Shown here one piece after another: positions 1 to 6,479 of a stretch of 12,903 bases of DNA (positions are counted from its first letter, which is position 1; every line of letters begins with the position of its first letter). Position numbers and translations under genes: made by a program. Location: NCBI GenBank assembly GCA_030157745.1, contig JAOAUE010000024.1, positions 1,285 through 14,187 on the forward strand, written 5' to 3'. Below the pieces are notes generated by a model that worked only from the letters and a program-made list of their open reading frames with translations, was not told where the DNA came from and searched no databases. Source of the DNA: Minisyncoccota bacterium. GTDB lineage: Bacteria; Patescibacteriota; Minisyncoccia; Phycocordibacterales; UBA9973.

Positions 1-21
1 ACCAAATTTTTTACAAGTTGA

Positions 22-1782
22 TTACTCACTCACCACACGTAACACTTCATCTATTGTAGTGTTACCCTGAATAGCCTGGAAAATACCGTCTTCGATCATC
101 GTCATCATCCCCTCTTTTTTGGCTTGAGCTTCTACTTCGTCTGCTGAGCCACCACGGAGAATTATTTCTTTGATAGTTGCTGAGACTTTGAGTGCTTCGT
201 GAATACCGACACGCCCCTTATAACCATCTTCTGATTCTTCACTTTTTACAGGCTTATAAAACGGTATTTCTTTCCATGGAGTTCCTGGCTTGATCAAGTT
301 TTCTTGTTCTATAAATACTCGAGCATGATCTAGGTCCACAACATCAGATAGTGCTTTGAGCTCTCCATCAGAGAGGAAGTACTTTTCTTTTGTAGAAGTT
401 AGACGACGTACCAAACGTTGAGCCACGATTACCTTGGCTGTTGAAACGATAAGGAAAGGCTCTACTCCCATATCTATAAGTCTCGGTATTGCACCAGCTG
501 CTGAGTTGGTGTGGATAGTTGAGAGCACCAAGTGTCCAGTTAGAGCAGCGTTAACTGCCAAAGACGCTGTTTCGCCGTCTCTTATCTCTCCCACCATGAT
601 GATATTTGGGTCTTGTCGCAAAAGTGCGCGAAGTCCGTTGGCAAATGTCATACCAATCTCACTTTTTACTTGAGTTTGATTGATACGAGGCATTTGATAT
701 TCTATCGGATCCTCTACTGTTGAGATATTTACACTCGGAGTATTCAAGATATCGAGCATAGTATACAAAGTGGTTGTTTTTCCAGAACCTGTTGGTCCTG
801 AGGCCAAAACGATACCTGAGTGTTGTTTCATTCCTTCATGGATTCTCTCCAAACTCTCTCCGTGAAAACCTAAGCCCTCGAGAGTAAAGCCGTGTGAAGA
901 TTCACGAAGTATACGAATAACTGTTTTCTCACCGAAATACGTCGGGAGTGTTGAGACACGAAATGACACCGGTGTGTCATCAAGCACTATTTTGAATCTT
1001 CCGTCTTGTGGAAGTCGTTTTTCATCAAGCTTGAGGTTTGAGAGCACTTTGATACGAGCGGTAATAGCAGGCGCCGCATCTTTTGGTAAAGTCATAGCAT
1101 CATGGAGTATTCCATCGATACGATAACGAACTATCAGCGACTCCTCTCCTGGCTCAATGTGTATATCAGAAGTATTTTGCAATATTGCATGAGAAATGAG
1201 CGAGTCCACTATCTTCACAACTGGCAAATCTTCTGCCATTTGCTTCAAGTCTTTCTCAGTAGTTTCGTCACCATCAGCTGACAGATTTTCATCTACTTTT
1301 TGAATGCTACCTACTTCTTTTTGAATTATCGAATCAAACTCTGCTTGCAAGCTTTTTTTGTATTGAACCAAAACGCTCTTTATAGAATCACTGTCAGTTA
1401 GTCTCGGAAGTATGCGAAGGCCTGTTTTTTTCTTTACGAAATCAATAGCGGGGAGGTTGTCTATGTCTAACATACAGATCTCTAGATCATTGCCTCTTTT
1501 TTTATAAGCAACTACGTTGTATTTACGAGCGATAGGCTCAGGTATCATCTGCAAAACATCTCTTTCTATTTTTTCTTTTTCGAGACTAAGATAAGGTATA
1601 CCCAAAACATAAGCTTGCAACTTGCGCAACTCTGGCTCTTTTACTTTTCCTAGAGAAAGCACAAAATCAGAAAGAGCTACACCTTTTTGTTTTTTCTGTT
1701 TTTCAAAACTAGTAATATCATCTACTGATATTATTTTTGTATCAATCAAAAGATTTTTAAGTTTTTCTTCGTCAATAACCAT
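22..1782 (-). CDS. pilB: PilB/GspE-type secretion/pilus assembly ATPase
   Basis: Cytoplasmic hexameric ATPase of the PilB/GspE family, which powers extension of a type IV pilus or pseudopilus. Numbered from the chosen start (586 aa), the order is an N-terminal GspE/MshEN-like domain (about 54-140), an acidic linker, then the ATPase core. The core shows Walker A GPTGSGKT (329-336), an atypical Walker B IIMVGEIRD (394-402) and a His box GHLVLSTIHTN (416-426), which identify the family firmly. I chose ATG 1782 (MVIDEEKL) because an earlier in-frame ATG at 1827 falls in the loop of the upstream gene's terminator hairpin. Upstream is a TACAAT (-10-like, 1794-1799) only 11 bases from the ATG, suggesting a very short leader; no Shine-Dalgarno is visible. 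Oddly, the tetracysteine zinc motif usual before GYKGRxGI in this family is missing, and the protein has a single Cys (103). PilB versus GspE cannot be settled without neighbours. Confidence 0.93.
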   Translation of the reverse strand: MVIDEEKLKNLLIDTKIISVDDITSFEKQKKQKGVALSDFVLSLGKVKEPELRKLQAYVLGIPYLSLEKEKIERDVLQMIPEPIARKYNVVAYKKRGNDLEICMLDIDNLPAIDFVKKKTGLRILPRLTDSDSIKSVLVQYKKSLQAEFDSIIQKEVGSIQKVDENLSADGDETTEKDLKQMAEDLPVVKIVDSLISHAILQNTSDIHIEPGEESLIVRYRIDGILHDAMTLPKDAAPAITARIKVLSNLKLDEKRLPQDGRFKIVLDDTPVSFRVSTLPTYFGEKTVIRILRESSHGFTLEGLGFHGESLERIHEGMKQHSGIVLASGPTGSGKTTTLYTMLDILNTPSVNISTVEDPIEYQMPRINQTQVKSEIGMTFANGLRALLRQDPNIIMVGEIRDGETASLAVNAALTGHLVLSTIHTNSAAGAIPRLIDMGVEPFLIVSTAKVIVAQRLVRRLTSTKEKYFLSDGELKALSDVVDLDHARVFIEQENLIKPGTPWKEIPFYKPVKSEESEDGYKGRVGIHEALKVSATIKEIILRGGSADEVEAQAKKEGMMTMIEDGIFQAIQGNTTIDEVLRVVSE

Positions 1783-1808
1783 ATACACTTTTATTGTAGC
1801 ATGGTCAA

Positions 1809-1847
1809 AAACAAAAAACCGCACCATAGTGGTGCGGTTTTTTGTTT
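1809..1847. terminator. Bidirectional intrinsic terminator-like hairpin
   Basis: A perfect 18-bp inverted repeat (1809-1826 with 1830-1847) encloses a 3-base loop. The GC-rich core CCGCACCA/TGGTGCGG is flanked by A and T tracts, so on either strand the hairpin ends in a run of T. It directly follows, and slightly overlaps, the stop codon of the minus-strand Ig-like gene (TAA at 1848-1846), so ending that transcript is its obvious job. It also separates that gene from the pilB start at 1782. Confidence 0.9.
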
Positions 1848-3069
1848 AAAATTCTATAAACAAGAACTTTCTTCGAAGAAAGACTGTAGCCTGATCAGAT
1901 GCTGAACTAGATCCATCAGTACAAGAAACTGTATAAGTAGTATTTACTGTTGGAGAAACCGGTGTTGAACCAGCAGGAGCTCCTCCTGTTGAAAATCCGA
2001 TACCTGAACAAGATGTAGCATTGTTAGATGTCCAAGAAAGAGTTGATGATTCACCTAGAGCTATTCTTTCTGGATTTGCAGTCAACACAGCAGCAACCTC
2101 TGAGCCAGTATCAGGCAAAACTGTAACAGTCTCTGAATCAATAGCGCTACCATTTACTCCGGTACATGACAAAGTAAAGGTAGTATTGGCATACAGAGAG
2201 CCAGTTGATTCATGAGGATATGAACTACTTGTTGATCTACTACCTGTCCAAGAAGAACTCAGTGGGCTTGCACTAGCTGTACAAGAAGAAACGTTGGAAC
2301 TTGTCCAAGACAGTGTCGCCGATCCTCCACTGAAGATACTTGCTGGTGCCACAGAGAGAGAGACCGAAGGAGTGATTACTACGGCCTGACAAGATGACCC
2401 GGTCCAAGATGATCCGTCCGCACAAGAAGCTACCGCTGTAGCTTGTGCGAGAAGAACGCTGTTGTGGTAAAGATAAAACTCAGTACTTCCATATCCCAGA
2501 GTTGTAGACTGAGAACCACCAGAGAGCGGGCTTGGAGTAAACGAACTAGGTGAACCAGTATTTCGAGTAATAGAAGTAGGGTTTGCTGTTAAGTCTGCTG
2601 TTGTCCAAGAAACTGTGTTGGTACAAGAACTTGCACCAGATGCAATAGTACAACTCGATGCAGTAAGAGATCCTGTCGGAGTTGGAGCACTACTTACAAC
2701 AACCAATGCTGAGTCTGTAGCATCAGATGAACCAGCTTTTGAACATGTTATTTCAAAGAGATAGCTACCTGCTACCAGAGAAGATATTGCTTCGGAGCCA
2801 CCACTTGCACTCTTTGCCCCTGACCATGCGTTGCTAGCAACACAAGAATCAGGTGAACCACTAGTTGTCCAAGACAAAGTAGTAGAGTTAGAAGGAAGAG
2901 TCATAGAAGAAGGTGTTGCGGTCAGCTCTACCCCTATCACAGTCGGTGAACTAGAAGCGACTGTATAAGTTTCTGTATGGGTATAATACGTCCACGCAGC
3001 AAAACTTGTCGAAGGGGCTACTGTTATAAGTGCCAAACTTGTAAATATTAGAGAAATTATTTTTTTCAT
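1846..3069 (-). CDS. Secreted Ig-like repeat surface protein
   Basis: Predicted exported surface protein of about 407 aa. It begins with a signal peptide (MKKIISLIF..., likely cut after Ser-Phe-Ala at about residue 24). Three clear Ig-like modules follow at about 47-128, 235-318 and 326-397, each with an xLSWT strand, a Ser-Cys, and a second Cys in a TxTxxCxxxxxSAxD strand. Probable disulfide pairs are C76/C109, C263/C302 and C354/C383. A divergent segment lies at 132-216, followed by a short Cys-bounded linker CADGSSWTGSSC (216-227). There is no LPXTG motif and no C-terminal membrane helix; the protein ends in an odd basic-hydrophobic tail (LRRKFLFIEF). I prefer ATG 3069 over ATG 3081 because it gives the usual MKK signal-peptide start. 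Such modules are common in adhesins and in CPR surface proteins; an exact function is not known. It probably shares a transcript with the 788-aa gene 24 bases upstream, whose C-terminus has the same module. Confidence 0.85.
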   Translation of the reverse strand: MKKIISLIFTSLALITVAPSTSFAAWTYYTHTETYTVASSSPTVIGVELTATPSSMTLPSNSTTLSWTTSGSPDSCVASNAWSGAKSASGGSEAISSLVAGSYLFEITCSKAGSSDATDSALVVVSSAPTPTGSLTASSCTIASGASSCTNTVSWTTADLTANPTSITRNTGSPSSFTPSPLSGGSQSTTLGYGSTEFYLYHNSVLLAQATAVASCADGSSWTGSSCQAVVITPSVSLSVAPASIFSGGSATLSWTSSNVSSCTASASPLSSSWTGSRSTSSSYPHESTGSLYANTTFTLSCTGVNGSAIDSETVTVLPDTGSEVAAVLTANPERIALGESSTLSWTSNNATSCSGIGFSTGGAPAGSTPVSPTVNTTYTVSCTDGSSSASDQATVFLRRKFLFIEF

Positions 3070-3093
3070 ATATAAACTCAAAATTGATAAATA

Positions 3094-5460
3094 TTAAACT
3101 TCTTGACACGGACCATCTTTACACCCTTCTGGTCTAGGGCCTAAGTCAAAGACAGTTATAGAATCACTCGCAGAATCGACCGTATTTGAACAGTTAACAG
3201 TATAAGTAGTATCTCCATTCACTGTTATTGTTTGTGTTCCGCTAGTATCTCCTCCCGTTGCGAAGTTTGTTCCAGTACAAGAATTTGCGCTTGTAGAGAA
3301 CCATGATAGATCAAAAGTTTCTCCGGTATAAACTCCATAAGTTCCACCGATGGAAGCTGTTGGTGGCTGAGGGATGAGTTGGTATGGAACAGCTTCATTT
3401 GAACCATCTAGGACGGTAAGATCAGCAAGTTGTCCCCACCAAGTGTACTCACAATCTGACGGTACATATTGACCCGGTATATAATACTCAGTTATTAAAC
3501 CTGAGCTAGCAGAGCCATAAGCATAAGCGCTTTGCCCTGAGAGAGCAGAAGTAAGAGTTGTTGTATTCGGGATACTTTCACCGACTGTGCCTGACCACGC
3601 CAAGTAAACTGTGTTTGAATAATAATTTATTCTGAGTCTTAAGTTTTGCCCTGTTACATCGTATTTTATGCCGGCGTTGTAGTTTGCTATAGAACTATAA
3701 AAGTCTACTTCGTAAGCAGTCTTTACAGCACCTTCAAGATAAGTACCTGGCACAGGATTGCCTCCAGCATTTACAGTAGTACAAGAAAGAGAGCCTGGCC
3801 CTTGGACTTGTACAGGTCTCACTACCACATAGATAGGATCTTGGCTCTCATCTACGCCAGCGGTAAATGTTACATCATAAGATCCTGCTACAGGCTGACC
3901 GTTTTGTGTTGGTACATTAACAGTAAAAGTTCCAACATCACCAGAGTAAAAAGGTTGACTTGGTCCTAGTGGTATACCTCCCGATGGAAAAATATTGAAA
4001 CTACTATTTCCAACAGTTACAGCTCCAAGATTTACAGTTCTAGTTAGGCTAGATGAAGTGTCCATATAACCATCGATGGTCATAGTATCTCCTTGGTTAT
4101 ATATAGTGCTACCAGGGTTTTGAGTATTAGAGACATTAACTATAACTCTTATATCATTTTGAGATCCTATCCAATAAGTAGCTGCCTCGGCCTTTATATT
4201 TGGTAGAAAAGCTAAAGCTAAAAATACTGATATGCCCCCCACTACTCCTATTTTCTTCTTTTTCATAAAGATTCCCAAAAGAGCGATAACAATAAGAAGC
4301 ACAAAGAGCAATACAGCTCCTTTTTTGCCAGCAAATATTCCTGAGTCTTTCGGTACTGATGTGGTATCTACAGATACTTGCTTTTCGGCTATATTTTTAC
4401 CATCAGCATCTCTTAATGTCAGAGTTATGTTTGGATCGTAGCACTTCTTTTTGATAGAAACCAAAATACTTTGGTTGAACTCTGGGTTTTCCATAGTAGA
4501 AGATCCACAATTTGCACCTCTTGAAGATCGTATCTTTACATCCATAGAAGATACTTCTTTTGCATTTGATGACCAAAGAGTACCTATATTTGCTACATCA
4601 CCTCGCATATAAAAGTCTTTGTCAGAAGAAATATTAAAGATATTTGATGAAAACCCATACACGTTATAGCTGATAGATATAGTGTTTGTGCTATTGCTAC
4701 CATCAGAAAAATTCAAATTTGATTTATATGTTCCAGGATTTTGTGCTGTAGGTATTTTGAGAGAGATAGTTTTTTTCTCCAAAGGCTTTAGTGTGAAGAT
4801 TTCAGATATAGTGCCGACATCAACAAGATCCCCGTAGATAGTTTGGTATCGTGTTTCAAATTTTGGAGAGAGTTTGGCTTCATTTATAAAAGGGTTGGCC
4901 ACAGAACAAGAAATAGAAAGCTTTTGTCCATCAGAAACAACAGGTGAAGCAGAGAGGGCAAAGGTTCTTTTTTGTCCGTTGCCCTCTAATGTCAAAGAAC
5001 AAGAGTTGCCGTCAACAGAAAGTGACTTTTGGCTTGCGCTAAGTTTTATATTGCCAACAAAAGAATATCCGAGCGGTAGACCAGAAGAGTTACCAGCAAA
5101 CAAATACAGTGAATATTCTCCGGAGAGATACTTTGGAGCTTCATAAACTACTGTTTTTGAGGTGGTACTGTTTTCAAGTAATACCAATTTTTCATCATAA
5201 ACTTTTTCGTCCACGATGGTATTTGGTTTACCTTTTGGCGAAAGCCTTAGGCTATAGTAAACATTGTTTTGTGTACTCTTACCGTTTGTAAGAATAAAAG
5301 ATACACTCATCACAGAACCTACCTGATCAGACACTTTTGCTCCTGCGACATTTACATCTGCGACCATTGTTACATTTCCGCTATTTTGAGCACTGGCAAT
5401 ATTTGCCATAACAAAAAATAACAAAAGAGGGATTATAAAAAGATATTTTTTTAGGTTCAT
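3094..5460 (-). CDS. Large secreted/membrane surface protein, apparent two-part fusion with Ig-like C-terminus
   Basis: Exported protein of 788 aa with unknown specific function. Residues 1-24 are a signal peptide (cut after Ala-Ser-Ala). Residues 25-378 are Ser/Asn/Thr-rich and look like stacked beta-sandwich domains. Residues 381-398 form a strong transmembrane helix, followed at once by M399-KKKK and a second hydrophobic stretch (404-420) ending in Lys-Ala-Glu-Ala-Ala, which looks like a complete second signal peptide. Residues 428-698 are another beta-rich exported region. Residues 699-772 form an Ig-like module with C728/C757, matching those of the downstream gene. The tail carries two further Cys (780, 785). 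Read as one chain, both halves lie outside the membrane and are joined by a helical hairpin. Alternatively, two proteins are made, with a second start at ATG 4266. No Shine-Dalgarno precedes ATG 5460. A TATACT (5499-5494, minus strand) is a possible -10 element. Confidence 0.85.
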   Translation of the reverse strand: MNLKKYLFIIPLLLFFVMANIASAQNSGNVTMVADVNVAGAKVSDQVGSVMSVSFILTNGKSTQNNVYYSLRLSPKGKPNTIVDEKVYDEKLVLLENSTTSKTVVYEAPKYLSGEYSLYLFAGNSSGLPLGYSFVGNIKLSASQKSLSVDGNSCSLTLEGNGQKRTFALSASPVVSDGQKLSISCSVANPFINEAKLSPKFETRYQTIYGDLVDVGTISEIFTLKPLEKKTISLKIPTAQNPGTYKSNLNFSDGSNSTNTISISYNVYGFSSNIFNISSDKDFYMRGDVANIGTLWSSNAKEVSSMDVKIRSSRGANCGSSTMENPEFNQSILVSIKKKCYDPNITLTLRDADGKNIAEKQVSVDTTSVPKDSGIFAGKKGAVLLFVLLIVIALLGIFMKKKKIGVVGGISVFLALAFLPNIKAEAATYWIGSQNDIRVIVNVSNTQNPGSTIYNQGDTMTIDGYMDTSSSLTRTVNLGAVTVGNSSFNIFPSGGIPLGPSQPFYSGDVGTFTVNVPTQNGQPVAGSYDVTFTAGVDESQDPIYVVVRPVQVQGPGSLSCTTVNAGGNPVPGTYLEGAVKTAYEVDFYSSIANYNAGIKYDVTGQNLRLRINYYSNTVYLAWSGTVGESIPNTTTLTSALSGQSAYAYGSASSGLITEYYIPGQYVPSDCEYTWWGQLADLTVLDGSNEAVPYQLIPQPPTASIGGTYGVYTGETFDLSWFSTSANSCTGTNFATGGDTSGTQTITVNGDTTYTVNCSNTVDSASDSITVFDLGPRPEGCKDGPCQEV

Positions 5461-5514
5461 TGTAAATAAAAGTACTTAGCTTATACATAGACAAGTATAA
5501 CAATAATAGAAAAT

Positions 5515-5550
5515 AAAAAATACCCTCAATGCGTAAAGCAAAGAGGGTAT
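5515..5550 (-). terminator. Intrinsic terminator of the lipoprotein gene
   Basis: On the minus strand an 8-bp stem ATACCCTC/GAGGGTAT (5550-5543 with 5527-5520) encloses a 15-base loop that has its own 3-bp TGC/GCA stem. It is followed by a run of T (the A-tract 5515-5520 on the plus strand). It starts 8 bases after the lipoprotein stop codon and isolates that gene from the Ig-protein genes beyond it. Confidence 0.8.
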
Positions 5551-5557
5551 CAAATCA

Positions 5558-6220
5558 TTAGGATTTTTCTAAAACATACCTGACGGCCTGTCCTTCCAGA
5601 TTCGTACCTGTCCAAATCATTATTGTTGGGTATATCTCAAGATTATAGGTGGGGTTAGATCCTCCACCAACATTTATTTGAGTTTCCGAATTCAATAATG
5701 AATAAGGGCCGGGGGGAGAATTTGGGCCACTACAGGGATTGACTACCACAGTACCGTTTATATTGAATATAAACTTCCTGCAATAAACAACCGAGTTTCC
5801 GTTAACGTATGCTTCCTTAATAGACCATTGGCCTGAACCGGAGTTCAACCAGGTTTGTTTCTGTGTGTACACATCCGCAACAACTGTAGTATCCGCCCTG
5901 TTACCTTTTGCGTCGAAAGCTACAAGGGTAACATTCGTTGGACCTGTGACAGAGTTAACTGTGTAGATGTTTCCACTAACAACCCCGGGAGAGGCTGTTA
6001 CTGAGGTGGCATTGGTCGCTGTTACAGAACCAACTGCACTTTCTCCGTACCACGCCTTTGCAGGAGCGACAGCAGAGATTGTTGGTTTTGTTTCAGTAAC
6101 AGGAGGGTTTGGCTCAACATGACCGCCGCCACCAGCACCACCGGAATTTTTACCACAAGAAACAAATATAAGGATGACGAACACTACGCTCATCCTCAAA
6201 GCGTTTAAAACATTTTTCAT
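5558..6220 (-). CDS. Bacteroidota-like lipoprotein with Ig-like and lipocalin-like regions
   Basis: Predicted lipoprotein of 220 aa. A hydrophobic signal segment (10-21) ends in a lipobox-like Phe-Val-Ser-Cys, with C22 the likely lipidated residue, followed by a Gly-rich flexible linker. Residues about 42-110 resemble a single Ig-like domain. Residues about 117-220 (starting at QTWLNSGSGQW, with FNINGTVVV and MIWTGTNLEGQAVRYVL) resemble the lipocalin-like C-terminal domains of Bacteroidota lipoproteins. This rests on pattern recognition, not a search. Sampled 60-base blocks are about 47-53% GC, against about 30-45% in sampled blocks of the Ig genes, and the proline and glycine codons are GC-rich, which fits acquisition by transfer. 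It has its own consensus promoter (6325-6296) and terminator, so it is a one-gene unit. The start is ATG 6220; a second in-frame ATG at residue 10 is possible. No Shine-Dalgarno is visible. Confidence 0.75.
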   Translation of the reverse strand: MKNVLNALRMSVVFVILIFVSCGKNSGGAGGGGHVEPNPPVTETKPTISAVAPAKAWYGESAVGSVTATNATSVTASPGVVSGNIYTVNSVTGPTNVTLVAFDAKGNRADTTVVADVYTQKQTWLNSGSGQWSIKEAYVNGNSVVYCRKFIFNINGTVVVNPCSGPNSPPGPYSLLNSETQINVGGGSNPTYNLEIYPTIMIWTGTNLEGQAVRYVLEKS

Positions 6221-6295
6221 GCTTTTTAATTTAGAGAATGAAGGCAGATATTGCCAAAATTGTTTAGTTCAAGGTACTTTCGTACGTTTGAGTAT

Positions 6296-6325
6296 ATTAT
6301 ATACCCAAAATGGCTATTTTGTCAA
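6296..6325 (-). promoter_or_regulatory. Consensus sigma-70-type promoter for the lipoprotein gene
   Basis: On the minus strand TTGACA (6325-6320) and TATAAT (6301-6296) are both perfect consensus hexamers, separated by 18 bases. Transcription would start near 6290 and give a leader of about 70 bases. The spacer contains one copy of the repeated CCCAAAATGG element and an inverted repeat CAAAAT-GGCT-ATTTTG (6306-6321), so a bound regulator could block polymerase. Confidence 0.75.
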
Positions 6326-6344
6326 TGTAAATACCCCAAAATGG
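6301..6344. repeat. Pair of operator-like repeats ATACCC(C)AAAATGG
   Basis: Two near-identical elements lie at 6301-6313 (ATACCCAAAATGG) and 6331-6344 (ATACCCCAAAATGG), with starts 30 bp apart, about three helical turns. The second continues as a symmetric CCCC-AAAAT-GGGG. The first sits between the -10 and -35 of the minus-strand promoter; the second is just upstream of its -35 and about 20 bp from the -35 of the nusA promoter. Placement and spacing suggest cooperative repressor binding; no regulator is identified. Confidence 0.5.
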
Positions 6345-6361
6345 GGATAATCTGTGGATAT

Positions 6362-6390
6362 TTGCCTATACAATATATATATGCTATATT
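6362..6390 (+). promoter_or_regulatory. Predicted nusA promoter
   Basis: TTGCCT (6362-6367) and TATATT (6385-6390) are separated by 17 bases, giving a reasonable sigma-70-type promoter. Transcription would begin near 6397, just before the leader hairpin at 6401-6430. The region is AT-rich, so chance matches are possible; position upstream of nusA and correct spacing support it. Confidence 0.5.
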
Positions 6391-6400
6391 CCCTCTTAGT

Positions 6401-6430
6401 AAATGTCCGGCCCAAAAAGCTCGGACATTT
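6401..6430 (+). other. Stable hairpin in the nusA leader
   Basis: A perfect 9-bp inverted repeat AAATGTCCG/CGGACATTT (6401-6409 with 6422-6430) has a 12-base loop. It would be the first structure in the nusA transcript if the promoter at 6362-6390 is correct. It is followed by TTTCTGTT, a poor U-tract, so it is either a weak terminator/attenuator or a 5'-protecting or regulator-binding stem. The remaining leader (6434-6479) contains no G and should be unstructured. Confidence 0.55.
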
Positions 6431-6479
6431 CTGTTAAAAATAAAAAAAACCATTACAAAATAATCCAAAACTCATATAT

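Noticed and set aside
1783..1827. Longer pilB start at ATG 1827
   Set aside because: The added 15 codons lie in and just after the loop of the upstream terminator hairpin and carry no family similarity; ATG 1782 gives a normal start.
6353..6361. DnaA-box-like TGTGGATAT near the nusA promoter
   Set aside because: A single site with one mismatch in AT-rich DNA; no cluster of boxes, no dnaA or dnaN, no origin features.
6381..6437. 18-codon upstream ORF in the nusA leader (ATG 6381 to TAA 6435)
   Set aside because: Its ATG lies upstream of the predicted transcription start (about 6397) and overlaps the -10 region; its codons are explained by the hairpin.
6251..6463. 70-codon plus-strand ORF across the divergent control region
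   Set aside because: TTG start, no protein-like pattern, and it overlaps promoters and repeats on both strands.
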